The notes: a model not told the origin generated them from the sequence alone. 64,000 nt of DNA from Flavobacterium sp. TR2 (GCF_025252405.1 NZ_CP104307.1:992001-1056000); one strand, 5' to 3'; shown: positions 34,586 through 44,622, numbered from the stretch's first letter. Translations and numbers: made by a program.

Positions 34586-34608
34586 AAACCTCTGAAATTC
34601 AGAGGTTT
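34586..34608 (-). terminator. Terminator of the LysE-type gene
   Basis: AAACCTCTGAA pairs with TTCAGAGGTTT; loop is one base. Confidence 0.85.
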
Positions 34609-34635
34609 AATTTTATCTTTTTGTGTTATTAACAA

Positions 34636-35319
34636 TTACTTTGTTTCTATTCTTTCAAAGGCATTTTTAACCATTTCCTTCTCTTTTGGAAACCAGCCTT
34701 GAATTACTAAAGCAAACCCGAAAACCATTAAAACTACGCTAATTCCTTTTTTAATTTTAAGGATATTGGTAGGCGTCATTTTTGATTTCAATTGTTTTGC
34801 TAATAAAATTTTAGCGCAATCAATTAACAAGTAAGTGATAATTACTGAAGTAAAAAATGTCATCATTCTAGGCGTCTGCATTTCTAATTTTGGTCCGACA
34901 GAGATAATGACAGCAAGCCAAAAGCCAAGTACGCCAATATTGATAACGTTCAGCAAAAAGCCTTTTACAAACAGACTGCCATAGTTTCTTTTCAGAATAT
35001 CCCGATCAATTTCTTCATCGTTTATTTTTTCTTCTTTCTTCAGCTTTACAAACGAAATAATACCGTAAGAAAGCATAACTATTCCACCAAAAATAAAAAG
35101 TGCTGGATCGTCTTTCAAACTGGAAATCAGCCTATAACTTCCTAGATAGGCAATAGCAATAAAAAAAACGTCACCTAATACTACTCCAAAATCAAAAGCG
35201 ATTGCAGCTCTAAATCCTTTTGTAATGCTGGTTTCTAATAAAACAAAAAATACTGGACCTACCATAAAGCTAAGAACAAGTCCCCACGGAAGTCCAGCCA
35301 GAATATCATTTATCATCAA
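34636..35319 (-). CDS. LysE family translocator
   Basis: The 227-residue membrane protein has six predicted helices and the LysE/RhtB start (LPWGLVLSFMVGPVFFVLLETSITKGFRAAIAFDFGVVLGD). Such proteins export amino acids or related metabolites across the inner membrane; the substrate is unknown. An internal ATG directly after the first (MM) leaves the exact start open by one codon. It is separated by 11 bases from the DUF2807 gene upstream, so they may form one unit. Confidence 0.85.
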   Translation of the reverse strand: MMINDILAGLPWGLVLSFMVGPVFFVLLETSITKGFRAAIAFDFGVVLGDVFFIAIAYLGSYRLISSLKDDPALFIFGGIVMLSYGIISFVKLKKEEKINDEEIDRDILKRNYGSLFVKGFLLNVINIGVLGFWLAVIISVGPKLEMQTPRMMTFFTSVIITYLLIDCAKILLAKQLKSKMTPTNILKIKKGISVVLMVFGFALVIQGWFPKEKEMVKNAFERIETK

Positions 35320-35330
35320 AATACGGCTTG

Positions 35331-35999
35331 TTATTTTACTTCTTCTATTTTACCACCAAAAACTGTTTTTTGGTTTATTTGCTTTGGTTTTCCATAAATA
35401 TAAATAGAGCCTCCTGCGCTCACTTTTGCATCGACAAGGGTTGAAGCATTAACATCTGCTTTTCCGCCCGCAGAAACGCTTACAGTAGTCTGAGACGTTT
35501 CTAATTTGCTTGCTAGTAAATATCCTCCAGCTCCTAAACTTGCATCTTGATTTGCTGCTTTTCCTGTCAATGTAATTTTTCCTCCAGAAACTGAACTTAC
35601 TTTTAGTTTATCAACATCCAAATCAACATTAATTAGACCTCCTTCTTGAGCACTCACTTTAAAAGAAGTTGCTTTGATGGCTTCGCTGCTTTTTACTTCT
35701 GCTCCTTCATTAACATCAATCAATTCAATATGTTTGTAATACAAAGTTACTTCAAGATCATTTCCTGACAGCAATTTTGGAAAAGGCATTCTTAGTTTCA
35801 GAATACCGTTTTTATTCACAGCTTCCAATTCTGCTTCTCTGGTACCTTTTATAACAATTTTATTTTCAGATGACTGAACTAATTTTACACTTAATTTATC
35901 AAACACTTTTACGGTATCAAAATCACCTAATTCTTTGGTAACCTGACCAAAAGACATTTGTACAAATAAAATTGCTGCTCCTATAATTAGCTTTTTCAT
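35331..35999 (-). CDS. DUF2807 (putative auto-transporter adhesin, head GIN domain) protein
   Basis: The 222-residue protein has a signal peptide (MKKLIIGAAILFVQMSFGQ) and repeated beta-solenoid-like strands with GIN-domain features (LGDFDTVKVFDKLSVKLVQSSENKIVIKG, SVSGGKITLTGKAANQDASLGAGGYL, ASTLVDAKVSAGGSIYIYGKP). DUF2807 proteins are secreted or periplasmic, common in Bacteroidota, and of unknown role. A type IX or SPI secretion route is possible; no sorting domain is visible. Confidence 0.85.
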   Translation of the reverse strand: MKKLIIGAAILFVQMSFGQVTKELGDFDTVKVFDKLSVKLVQSSENKIVIKGTREAELEAVNKNGILKLRMPFPKLLSGNDLEVTLYYKHIELIDVNEGAEVKSSEAIKATSFKVSAQEGGLINVDLDVDKLKVSSVSGGKITLTGKAANQDASLGAGGYLLASKLETSQTTVSVSAGGKADVNASTLVDAKVSAGGSIYIYGKPKQINQKTVFGGKIEEVK

Positions 36000-36021
36000 A
36001 CTTTTATTTTTAAATTAATAT

Positions 36022-38202
36022 TTATTGTGCTCGTCTTAAAAAATGAAAATCAAGTTGTTTTTTCACTAAGTCGGCATTTTTTACTTTCACATAAATTTCG
36101 TCTCCTAATTGCAGTAAGCGGTTTGAAGTAGCTCCAACCAAAGCGTACTGTCTTTCGTCAAAGGTATAGTAATCCTCTTTTATTTCTCTGATTCTTACCA
36201 TTCCTTCGCATTTGTTAGAAACGATTTCAACATAAATTCCCCATTCGGTAACACCAGAAATAACGCCAAGGAATTCTTCGTCCTGATGATCCTGCATATA
36301 TTTAACCTGCATATATTTGATGCTGTCGCGCTCAGCATTTGTTGCTAAGTTCTCCATGTTTGAACAGTGCAGACATTTGGTTTCGTAAGTTTCTTCGTCT
36401 ACTGAAGCTCCTCCATCCAGATAATATTGCAACAAACGGTGTACCATTACGTCAGGATAACGACGAATTGGCGATGTAAAATGGCTGTAATAATCAAAAG
36501 CTAAACCGTAATGCCCAATATTATCTGTCGAATATTTGGCTTTACTCATACTTCTAATGGCAAGAGTATCAATAAGATTTTGTTCTTTCTTACCGCTTAC
36601 CTCCTCCATCAAAGCGTTTATCGATTTGGCTATATCGCCTTTTGATCTAAAATCAATTTTATAACCAAACTTAGCAATTACGGTTTGCATTGCAATTAAC
36701 TTGTCTTCGTTTGGTTCGTCGTGAATACGGTAAACAAAGGTTTTCTTCTGTTTTCCAATATATTCTGCAACTTTTCTGTTAGCCAAAAGCATAAATTCTT
36801 CAATCAAATGATTGGCATCTTTTGAAATTTTAAAATATACACCTTCAGGTTCTCCTTCTTCATTAAGATTAAATTTCACTTCAACTTTATCAAAAGAAAT
36901 GGCACCTTGCTGCATTCTTTTCTTTCTTAAAATCTTCGCCAATTCATCAAGTTTCAAAGTAGCTTCTCTAATTTCATCAGAAACAACATAAGATTCTCCA
37001 GTAATAGAAACATCAACTGGAATTGTATTATCTTTTGTTTCAATGATATATTGCGCTTCTTCGTAAGCAAAACGCTGGTCTGAATAAATTACTGTTCTAC
37101 CAAACCATTGGTTGATAACCTGAGCTGTTGGAGAAACTTCAAATATGGCAGAGAAAGTATATTTCTCTTCATTCGGACGAAGCGAACAGGCAAAGTTAGA
37201 CAACACTTCTGGAAGCATTGGCACTACTCTATCTACCAAATAAACCGAAGTGGCTCTTTGATATGCTTCATCATCTAGGATTGTTCCTTCTTCCAAGTAA
37301 TACGAAACATCGGCAATATGAATTCCAATTTCGAAGTTTCCATTTTCTAACTTTTTGAAAGACAAGGCATCATCAAAATCTTTTGCATCTTTTGGATCGA
37401 TGGTAAACGTAAGCGTATCACGCATATCACGACGTTTTGCAATCTCAGATTCCTGAATTGAAGTATCCAGTTTTTGTGCAAAGACCTCCACTTCTACCGG
37501 AAAATCGGCTGGCAAACCATATTCAGCCAAAATAGCATGAATCTCAGTGTTATGTTCTCCAGGTTTTCCAAGCACTCGAATTACGGTTCCGAAAGGACTA
37601 TCAGCTCTTTTTGGCCAATCTTCAATCTTCACTAAAACTACATCACCGTTTTCAGCTTCACCAATTTTATCCTTTGGAATAAAAATATCGGTATACATTT
37701 TAGGGTTTGCAGTAGAAACAAAAGCAAAATTTGGCTGCATATCAATTACACCTACAAACTCTGTTTTATCTCTTTCTATAACTTCAATTACTTCACCTTC
37801 AGGTCTTTTTCCTTTTCTTCTGTTATAAACGTAAACTTTTACTTTGTCTTTGTCTAATGCACGATTCAAATTATTGGTCGGAATAAAAACATCTTCTTCA
37901 AATTCGTCACAAATAAAATATGCCGTCTTTCTGCTCGTCATATCTATTGTTCCCTCGTAGTAATCCTGGCTAATTGCTTTTACTAAATATTTTCCAGGTT
38001 CTGTTTCTATAATTTTTTTTTGAGCTGCCAGAATCTTCAGATCTTTTATAATCTGATTTCTGCTTTTTGTATCGTCAAGTTCTAGCTTTGCTCCTATCTG
38101 TTTGTAATTGAATGGCTTATTAGCATTTTGCGATAAAATCTTCAGGATTTTCCCAGAGAAATCTTTCTCTTTTTTTATCGGCTTTCTAATTTTCTTACTC
38201 AT
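36022..38202 (-). CDS. rnr: Ribonuclease R
   Basis: The 726-residue exoribonuclease has an N-terminal winged-helix part (FNYKQIGAKLELDDTKSRNQIIKDLKIL), cold-shock OB folds, the RNB catalytic core (TIDPKDAKDFDDALSF with its metal-binding Asp residues, HIADVSYYL, RMQQGAISF, FTSPIRRYPDVMVHRLL) and a C-terminal S1 domain (EFLGVISGVTEWGIYVEI). It degrades structured RNA from the 3-prime end. Length and domain order are normal. Confidence 0.97.
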   Translation of the reverse strand: MSKKIRKPIKKEKDFSGKILKILSQNANKPFNYKQIGAKLELDDTKSRNQIIKDLKILAAQKKIIETEPGKYLVKAISQDYYEGTIDMTSRKTAYFICDEFEEDVFIPTNNLNRALDKDKVKVYVYNRRKGKRPEGEVIEVIERDKTEFVGVIDMQPNFAFVSTANPKMYTDIFIPKDKIGEAENGDVVLVKIEDWPKRADSPFGTVIRVLGKPGEHNTEIHAILAEYGLPADFPVEVEVFAQKLDTSIQESEIAKRRDMRDTLTFTIDPKDAKDFDDALSFKKLENGNFEIGIHIADVSYYLEEGTILDDEAYQRATSVYLVDRVVPMLPEVLSNFACSLRPNEEKYTFSAIFEVSPTAQVINQWFGRTVIYSDQRFAYEEAQYIIETKDNTIPVDVSITGESYVVSDEIREATLKLDELAKILRKKRMQQGAISFDKVEVKFNLNEEGEPEGVYFKISKDANHLIEEFMLLANRKVAEYIGKQKKTFVYRIHDEPNEDKLIAMQTVIAKFGYKIDFRSKGDIAKSINALMEEVSGKKEQNLIDTLAIRSMSKAKYSTDNIGHYGLAFDYYSHFTSPIRRYPDVMVHRLLQYYLDGGASVDEETYETKCLHCSNMENLATNAERDSIKYMQVKYMQDHQDEEFLGVISGVTEWGIYVEIVSNKCEGMVRIREIKEDYYTFDERQYALVGATSNRLLQLGDEIYVKVKNADLVKKQLDFHFLRRAQ

Positions 38203-38312
38203 ATATCTTCTCTTATAAGGTTTAAAATTACGAATAAGAAATCAGATTACAGATTTTAACAAATAGAATTATTAAAATTATAACTTTTCGTACATTTACA
38301 AAAACACCCTTT

Positions 38313-38546
38313 ATGGAAAGCTTTCAAACCATCGCCATATTCAATTATCAACACGAAACAGTGGTTCTCAAACACTTACTGGAACAAGAAGGAATTCCTT
38401 ATTTTTTCGAAAACGAAATGACGCTTTCCGTTATGCCTTTTTACTCCAATGCGCTGGGCGGAATCAAACTCAAAGTCCATCCAAACGACTTCGAGCAAGT
38501 TCAGGAAATCTTGGACAATCTCAACAATCCGCTTAAAATCGTCTGA
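38313..38546 (+). CDS. DUF2007 domain protein (putative signal-transducing protein)
   Basis: The 77-residue protein shows the DUF2007 pattern: TIAIFNYQHETVVLKHLLEQEGIPYFFENE ... GGIKLKVHPNDFEQVQEIL, a compact alpha/beta fold of about 70 residues. It has no signal peptide. It is a single gene downstream of divergent rnr; the exact role is unknown. Confidence 0.8.
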   Translation: MESFQTIAIFNYQHETVVLKHLLEQEGIPYFFENEMTLSVMPFYSNALGGIKLKVHPNDFEQVQEILDNLNNPLKIV

Positions 38547-39350
38547 AACGAAACTTCAAAAACAAACTCAAAAAAGAGTAAAACTCAAATTCAAATAAAA
38601 TTTTTTCAATTTCAACTTTTTTAGTTTTCAACATATATTAAATACAACAAAAAAGATTTTTAAAAATTTAAAAAAATTTGGTTGTTATTATAGCTTGTTA
38701 ATATGTCGAATAATTTTTTTTTTGAAGTCATTGAAATCTCGTTTTACTTATTTATTCTGAGTTATCAACATAGTTATTTTTAGTTAAATTGCTTATTTAT
38801 AAGACTTTTTGTATTTTAATTAACAACGGTTGACAACCAAAATTGAATTCATTTTGTAGATAAGTTGATATGTTCATAGTTGTTGAAAATGGTATTTTTG
38901 ATATTGATAACTTTTCCAAAAATTCACGAAACTTTTCTTGGATATTTAATTCCAGTTTTGGATTAAGTATTTTTCGGAAATAACCAAAAAAAACTTCTAA
39001 TTTTCTTTTCGAACTTATTAACATTTTCTGTTAACTTAAAGTTAATTGAATATCAAGCAATTACAAACTCCTATTAACACCTTAAAATTTTAACAAATAT
39101 TCTGCTTATTCTTCATTGATTGTGAGCTAGTTATACACTTATTAAAATTGTTAATAACTGATAAGGTTTTGACAGTAAGATAGTTGTAAAATAAAGTGTT
39201 TTGCCACGAATTGCACGAATGTACACTAATTTATATAGGAATGTTTATATAGTATTTAAAAGGAAAAAAATTTGTGAAAATTAGTGTAATTCGTGGCAAA
39301 CATCTATTTATTAAGTAAATTTGCAGTACACAACTTAATAGTATAAAAAA
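38547..39350. other. AT-rich intergenic region with DnaA-box-like words
   Basis: About 800 bases without a supported gene. It contains TTATCAACA at 38761-38769 (one mismatch to TTATCCACA), TTATACACT near 39130, several GTTAATAA/TTGATAAC words and long A/T runs. A 75-codon minus-strand frame (38797-39024) is biased by composition and was not accepted. An inverted repeat occupies the right end. Confidence 0.5.
39200..39300. repeat. Imperfect inverted repeat upstream of rpiB
   Basis: 39200-39232 (TTTGCCACGAATT, ten extra bases, then ACACTAATTT) pairs with 39277-39300. It resembles the CACGAATTxCACGAATT words common between flavobacterial genes. Confidence 0.7.
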
Positions 39351-39782
39351 ATGAAAATTTCGATAGGAAACGATCACGCAGGACCAGAATATAAAAAAGC
39401 AATTGTTGCTATGCTTGAGGCAAAAGGCTATGAAGTAACCAATTACGGAACAGATACGGATGCTTCTGTAGATTATCCTGATTTTGGACACCCGGTTGCC
39501 AATGATGTATCTGAGGGAAAAGCTGATTTTGGAATCGTAATCTGCGGAAGCGGGAACGGAATTGCAATGACTGTTAATAAACATCCTAAAGTGAGAGCAG
39601 GCTTATGCTGGACCAAAGAAATAGCATATTTAACCCGTTTGCACAATGATGCTAATATTGTGAGTATTCCGGCAAGGTTTACTTCTATTCCACAGGCGGT
39701 AGAAATTGTTGAAACGTTCTTGAATACAGCTTTTGAAGGAGGTAGACATCAAAACAGAGTGAATAAAATAGCTTGTTCGTAA
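39351..39782 (+). CDS. rpiB: Ribose 5-phosphate isomerase B
   Basis: The 143-residue enzyme has the RpiB/LacAB start ISIGNDHAGPEYKKAIVAML, VDYPDFGHPVANDV, the CGSGNGIAM phosphate-binding loop, and NDANIVSIPARFT. It interconverts ribose and ribulose 5-phosphate in the pentose phosphate pathway. A TAAATTTG element is found about 30 bases upstream (near 39315), so it probably has its own promoter. Length is normal. Confidence 0.95.
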   Translation: MKISIGNDHAGPEYKKAIVAMLEAKGYEVTNYGTDTDASVDYPDFGHPVANDVSEGKADFGIVICGSGNGIAMTVNKHPKVRAGLCWTKEIAYLTRLHNDANIVSIPARFTSIPQAVEIVETFLNTAFEGGRHQNRVNKIACS

Positions 39783-39921
39783 AAAGTCAAAAAAATTCGG
39801 TGCTTCGCACCTGTTATAAACACACCGGGCCGATTTTTAATTTGTCCGGTTTTTTTTATTGTAAATATTTATTATTCAGTGTTTTAAAATGTACTTTTTG
39901 AGTTATTAACAATGTTAATAT

Positions 39922-40191
39922 CTACTTTTTATAGTTTAAGTAAGCTATTATAAGTGCAGTTTGAATAGCTAAAATCAGAGCAAACTTTACAATAAAAGAA
40001 GTTTTACTCGTTTTATGTTTAAATAAGAGCATTGCTGTTAATAACCCTGGAGATCCTCCAGTTAAAGCCATGAGAAACAAGGTTTTTTCAGGAACACGTC
40101 GGTTATTTTTTCGGGCTTGAGATTTGTCATATCCTGCAAAAATAAAAACGAGAACATTTATCAATAAAAAATATAGCAATAAAATTTCCAT
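39922..40191 (-). CDS. DUF1294 family small membrane protein
   Basis: The 89-residue protein has an N-terminal transmembrane helix, the DUF1294 motif YDKSQARKNNRRVPEKTLFLMALTGGSPG and a second hydrophobic segment near the C-terminus. DUF1294 proteins are of unknown function and sometimes fused to cold-shock domains; here the domain is alone. It lies between rpiB and tex. Confidence 0.8.
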   Translation of the reverse strand: MEILLLYFLLINVLVFIFAGYDKSQARKNNRRVPEKTLFLMALTGGSPGLLTAMLLFKHKTSKTSFIVKFALILAIQTALIIAYLNYKK

Positions 40192-40307
40192 AGGCTTAAA
40201 ATTAAAAACAAAGATATTATTTTAGCCGAATGATTTACGTTTTGCAGAAATGCTTTAACAAGTAAATTATATCATTTTTAAGTAAGAAAATCATTTCATT
40301 AAAAAGT

Positions 40308-42431
40308 ATGACTAATATTCAATTCATTGCCAAGTCTGTTCAGGCGCCTGCAGTAAGTATTCAAAACACAGTAAAATTATTAGAGGAAGACTGTACCATT
40401 CCGTTTATTTCGCGATATAGAAAAGACGCCACAGGAAATCTTGATGAAACTGTAATTGAGCAGATTGCAAAGCTTCAAAAAGATTATGATACACTTATAA
40501 AACGTAAAGAAGCCGTTTTAAAATCTATTGAAGAGCAAAAAGCGCTTACGCCAGATTTGAAGAAAAAAATTGAAGACAGTTTTGATTTACAGGAAATAGA
40601 AGATTTTTACCTTCCATACAAAAAGAAGAAAAAAACAAAAGCCGATGTGGCACGAGAATTTGGTCTTGAGCCCTTGGCTAAATTGATTATCTCTGAAAGT
40701 GATGCTGATATTGACTTTATTTCGACACAATACATCAATGAAAATGTTGTAAACGAAGAAGCTGCTATTCAAGGTGCGAGAGATATTGTAGCCGAATGGA
40801 TTAACGAAAATATTTATGTTCGTAAACAATTAAGAAGATTGTTTCAGCGTAAGGCAACCATTGCTACAAAAGTGGTTAAAAAGAAGGCTGAAGAAGAAGG
40901 AGCACAAAAATTCAACCAATATTTTGATTGGGAAGAGCCGTTAACAAAAGCACCTGCTCACCGTTTGTTAGCAATGCTCCGTGCAGAAAATGAAGGTTTT
41001 ATTAAAATGAAGATAGATGTTGATATCGACGATGCTTACGATGTTATTGACGAAATCATCATTAAAAAACAAAATAATACAACGGCACATTTGCAATTAG
41101 CAATTGAAGATAGCTACAAACGTTTATTGAACCCTGCAATTGGAAACGAAACCTTGCAGGAAGCAAAAGCAAAAGCAGATGCGAACTCTATTCAGGTTTT
41201 TGCTAACAATTTAGGTCAGTTATTACTGGCTCCTCCATTGGGAGAAAAACGTATTTTGGCAATCGATCCGGGATTTAGAAGCGGTTGCAAAGTAGTTTGT
41301 CTGGACGAAAAAGGAGATTTATTATACAACGAAACTATTTATCCGCACGCGCCTCAAAACGAGGAAACAATGGCAATAAAAAAAATCCGTTCGATGGTAA
41401 ATGCGTATCAAATTGATGCCATTTCTATCGGGAACGGAACTGCTTCAAGAGAAACTGAATTTTTTATCAAAAAAATCGCGTTCGATAAACCAGTTCAGGT
41501 TTTTGTGGTTTCTGAGGCAGGAGCTTCAGTGTATTCGGCTTCAAAAATTGCAAGAGAAGAATTTCCTAATTATGATGTAACGGTTCGCGGTTCGGTTTCT
41601 ATCGGGCGACGACTTTCAGATCCTTTGGCAGAATTGGTAAAAATCGACCCGAAAGCAATTGGAGTAGGGCAGTATCAGCATGATGTTGACCAAACAAAAT
41701 TAAAAGAAGAATTGGACAGCACGGTTATTCGTTGCGTAAACTCGGTTGGAATCAATATTAACACGGCAAGTAAACATTTGCTAAGTTATGTGAGTGGAAT
41801 CGGGGAGAAGCTGGCTGAAAACATCGTACAATATCGTTCTGAAAACGGGCCTTTTGAAGATAGGAAACAGCTGAAAAAAGTGCCTCGTTTAGGAGACAAA
41901 GCCTATCAGCAAGGAGCAGCGTTTATTAGAATTACAAATGCTAAAAACCCGCTGGATAATTCGGCGGTGCACCCAGAAGCTTATCCTGTTGTTGAGAAGA
42001 TGGCTAAAGATTTGAATATTTCTCTAAACGAATTAATTGCCAATAAAGAAAAAACAGCGCTTATTAAGCCCGAAAAGTATGTTACGCCTGAAATTGGTTT
42101 ACTTACGCTAAAAGATATCATAAAAGAGCTTGAAAAGCCAGGATTGGATCCAAGAAAGTCGGCCAAGGTTTTTGAATTTGATGCCAACGTAAAATCAATC
42201 AAAGATTTGAAAACCGGAATGATTTTACCAGGAATTGTGAATAACATCACCAATTTTGGCTGTTTTGTTGATATCGGAATTAAAGAAAGCGGTTTAGTTC
42301 ACATTTCGCAGCTAAAATCGGGTTATGTGAGCGATGTAAACGAAGTGGTAAAACTGCACCAGCACGTTGATGTGAAAGTGACTGAGGTTGATGAGGATAG
42401 AAAGAGAATTCAGCTGACGATGATTTTGTAA
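40308..42431 (+). CDS. tex: Tex-family transcription accessory protein, S1 RNA-binding
   Basis: The 707-residue protein follows the Tex architecture: N-terminal helical region (PFISRYRKDATGNLDE), the YqgF-like RNase H fold (LAIDPGFRSGCKVVCLD), a helix-hairpin-helix part (NINTASKHLLSYVSGIGEKLAENIVQYR), and a C-terminal S1 domain (LKTGMILPGIVNNITNFGCFVDIGIKESGLVHISQL). It binds nucleic acid and acts in transcription or RNA handling in the cytoplasm. The Septu-like cassette begins 40 bases downstream of its stop. Confidence 0.95.
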   Translation: MTNIQFIAKSVQAPAVSIQNTVKLLEEDCTIPFISRYRKDATGNLDETVIEQIAKLQKDYDTLIKRKEAVLKSIEEQKALTPDLKKKIEDSFDLQEIEDFYLPYKKKKKTKADVAREFGLEPLAKLIISESDADIDFISTQYINENVVNEEAAIQGARDIVAEWINENIYVRKQLRRLFQRKATIATKVVKKKAEEEGAQKFNQYFDWEEPLTKAPAHRLLAMLRAENEGFIKMKIDVDIDDAYDVIDEIIIKKQNNTTAHLQLAIEDSYKRLLNPAIGNETLQEAKAKADANSIQVFANNLGQLLLAPPLGEKRILAIDPGFRSGCKVVCLDEKGDLLYNETIYPHAPQNEETMAIKKIRSMVNAYQIDAISIGNGTASRETEFFIKKIAFDKPVQVFVVSEAGASVYSASKIAREEFPNYDVTVRGSVSIGRRLSDPLAELVKIDPKAIGVGQYQHDVDQTKLKEELDSTVIRCVNSVGININTASKHLLSYVSGIGEKLAENIVQYRSENGPFEDRKQLKKVPRLGDKAYQQGAAFIRITNAKNPLDNSAVHPEAYPVVEKMAKDLNISLNELIANKEKTALIKPEKYVTPEIGLLTLKDIIKELEKPGLDPRKSAKVFEFDANVKSIKDLKTGMILPGIVNNITNFGCFVDIGIKESGLVHISQLKSGYVSDVNEVVKLHQHVDVKVTEVDEDRKRIQLTMIL

Positions 42432-42452
42432 TTGAAAATCTTCGTATTTTTG
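42425..42452 (+). promoter_or_regulatory. Promoter of the Septu-like operon
   Basis: TTTG (42425-42428, inside the last tex codons), 16 bases, TATTTTTG (42445-42452). It puts transcription start near 42458, which supports the ATG at 42472 over the TTG at 42460. Confidence 0.65.
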
Positions 42453-42471
42453 TGAATAATTGAAAAATCAA

Positions 42472-43782
42472 ATGAAAAAGAAAAAAGTAGTAGAACAGGA
42501 AAATAATGAGCATTCTTATTTCTATTCTTTAGAATTAGAAATGTTTAACTGCTTTAAGGACAAGCAAACTTTAGATTTATCAGATGGAAAGGGCACTTAT
42601 TCTCAGTGGACAATTATTTTAGGAGACAATGGTACAGGAAAAACTACTTTATTAAGAGTTTTAGACAGAATACAGCCATATCATGATTTTTTAATTAAAG
42701 GCAGTGATAATCAAAAACTATTAAAGATACCTATTGCTACATACGACAATTATGTTAAAAAAGGACTTTTACCAGAAACAGCTAAAGTAAAACTTTCAAT
42801 TTTTAATAATGCTGAAGGAATAATTCCAAATACAGTATCTATAACTGATGATGCAATTAAGGCATATAGTTTATTAATATCAAATGTTTTTCTTCTGTCA
42901 TATGGTGCATCTAGAAGAATGAGTAAAAACCAAAACATATCTTCTAAAGAGATAAATGAAAATAAAATCACTTCTCTTTTTAATGATTCTATAGAATTAA
43001 TAAATGCTGAAGAATGGTTTTTGCAAAAAGAATGGGCATCAATCAAATCTGAAGGATTAGCAAAAGAAAAATTCGAAACTGATTTTAATAAGGTAAAATC
43101 AATTTTGATTGATATTTTACCAGATGTTTCGGATATTCAATCCAAGCCTATTGATGAAAATAATTCCAAGCCTATTTTAGAAGTACAAACTTCTTATGGT
43201 TGGGTAAGTTTAAGAAACCTAAGTTTTGGTTATCAAACTCTTACTGCCTTAATTGTTGATATAGCCTCCAAAATGATGGAACAATATCCAAAAAGTAATA
43301 ATCCATTAGAAGAACCTGTAATTATTTTAATTGATGAGATAGATTTGCATTTGCATCCGAAATGGCAACGAACAGTAATTGATAAACTATCTCAACATTT
43401 TCCTAAAGCACAATTTATTGCAACATCTCATAGCCCATTGATTGTACAAGCGGCATTAGATAAAAAAGCAAATATTGTAGTTTGTAGAAAAGAGGGTGAT
43501 AAAGTAATTATTGATAATAATCCAGATGAAGTAAAAGGATGGAGAATAGATCAAATTTTAACTTCTGATTTATTTGAATTAAGCAGTTCTCAATCCATTT
43601 TATTTGAAGAAATAAGAAATGAAAAAACGAGTATTCTTTTAAAAGGTGAATTGACTGATTCTGATAAGCAAAGATTAGATTTTATAAATCAAAAACTTAG
43701 TAATAGTCCGGTTTTTTCATCTAAAGAAGCAATCAATGCTGAAGAATTAATTAAAAAAGCAGCGGACTTATTAAAAAAATAG
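42472..43782 (+). CDS. ptuA: PtuA-like AAA ATPase (Septu anti-phage system)
   Basis: From the ATG at 42472 the protein has 436 residues. It is an OLD/ABC-type ATPase: N-terminal strand SYFYSLELEMFNCFKD, Walker A GDNGTGKTT at 51-59, a LSFGYQTL signature-like segment, Walker B with VIILIDEIDLHLHP (about 283-296) and a switch histidine in ATSHSPLIVQ. No Toprim domain follows; the C-terminus is a short helical tail. The next gene, starting 6 bases after its stop, is a TIGR02646-like HNH nuclease. This pair is the architecture of Septu (PtuA plus PtuB). Base composition is more AT-rich than that of tex. Confidence 0.82.
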   Translation: MKKKKVVEQENNEHSYFYSLELEMFNCFKDKQTLDLSDGKGTYSQWTIILGDNGTGKTTLLRVLDRIQPYHDFLIKGSDNQKLLKIPIATYDNYVKKGLLPETAKVKLSIFNNAEGIIPNTVSITDDAIKAYSLLISNVFLLSYGASRRMSKNQNISSKEINENKITSLFNDSIELINAEEWFLQKEWASIKSEGLAKEKFETDFNKVKSILIDILPDVSDIQSKPIDENNSKPILEVQTSYGWVSLRNLSFGYQTLTALIVDIASKMMEQYPKSNNPLEEPVIILIDEIDLHLHPKWQRTVIDKLSQHFPKAQFIATSHSPLIVQAALDKKANIVVCRKEGDKVIIDNNPDEVKGWRIDQILTSDLFELSSSQSILFEEIRNEKTSILLKGELTDSDKQRLDFINQKLSNSPVFSSKEAINAEELIKKAADLLKK

Positions 43783-43788
43783 TTTTAT

Positions 43789-44622
43789 ATGATAAAAATT
43801 ATTAAGTCTGAGGCTCCTGAAAAATTAATGAAAAATGGCTCAGTTCAAACTAAAATAGATAGAGATGAATATTTGAAAAATAAATTAAAATATGATTCAG
43901 GGGAATTAAAATTTGAAGCTTTAAGTACGATTTATAATTCAGACATTGTTAGAGAAACCTTAGATTGTATTCAAAAAAATAAATGTTGCTACTGTGAAAC
44001 TAAGAGTACCAGAAGTAATAGTGACGTAGAACATTTTAGGCCAAAAGCTGCTTATTCATCCGTTTTTAAAGGTAAAAGTATGTATCCTGGCTATTTTTGG
44101 CTAGCGTATGATTGGGATAATTTATTTTTGGCTTGCCAGGTTTGTAATCAGATTTTTAAGAATGATTTTTTTCCAATAGTAGACGAGAATACAAGGGCTC
44201 AAGTGAATGATTTTAATATTAGGAATGAAAGTTCTTTATTTATTCATCCTTCAAATGATGATCCCGAAAATGAAATAGAATATAGAGAAAGTATACCATT
44301 TGGAAAAACTGAAAAAGGAAAAAAAACAATTGCTTATTTAGGTTTCGGTTCACTTGAACATGGAAAAGAATTTGGAATAGATTATTCTAAAAAACATAAA
44401 ATTAGAATTAATAGACTTTTTGAAGAAAGAGAAATTTACTATCAGGAGAAAGCAAAAATTTATCAAACAATAAAATTATTAGAAAAAAAAGGAGAGTTAG
44501 ATTTTGAAGGGATTGAAGTTTTAAATGGACTTAAAAATATAATTAATAATGCTCAACAAGAACATTCAGAATGGTCATCCATGATAAAATGTGCCGTTAA
44601 GAATGAATTCAAGGAATATTAG
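43789..44622 (+). CDS. ptuB: PtuB-like HNH endonuclease (TIGR02646 family)
   Basis: The 277-residue protein has the zinc-finger HNH nuclease layout: CCYCE (C66 and C69), the HNH histidine in DVEHFRPK (H82), a W..Y.WDNLFLACQVCN segment (C116 and C119), and a phosphate-binding FPIVDE stretch. Such HNH proteins partner with PtuA in Septu systems and in retron Eco7-type systems; no reverse transcriptase is found near here. The gene follows ptuA by 6 bases and ends at a terminator at 44642-44674. Confidence 0.82.
   Translation: MIKIIKSEAPEKLMKNGSVQTKIDRDEYLKNKLKYDSGELKFEALSTIYNSDIVRETLDCIQKNKCCYCETKSTRSNSDVEHFRPKAAYSSVFKGKSMYPGYFWLAYDWDNLFLACQVCNQIFKNDFFPIVDENTRAQVNDFNIRNESSLFIHPSNDDPENEIEYRESIPFGKTEKGKKTIAYLGFGSLEHGKEFGIDYSKKHKIRINRLFEEREIYYQEKAKIYQTIKLLEKKGELDFEGIEVLNGLKNIINNAQQEHSEWSSMIKCAVKNEFKEY

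Noticed and set aside
38797..39024. 75-codon minus-strand frame in the AT-rich gap before rpiB
   Set aside because: No recognisable domain, no signal peptide and poor codon character; open by composition in an AT-rich region.
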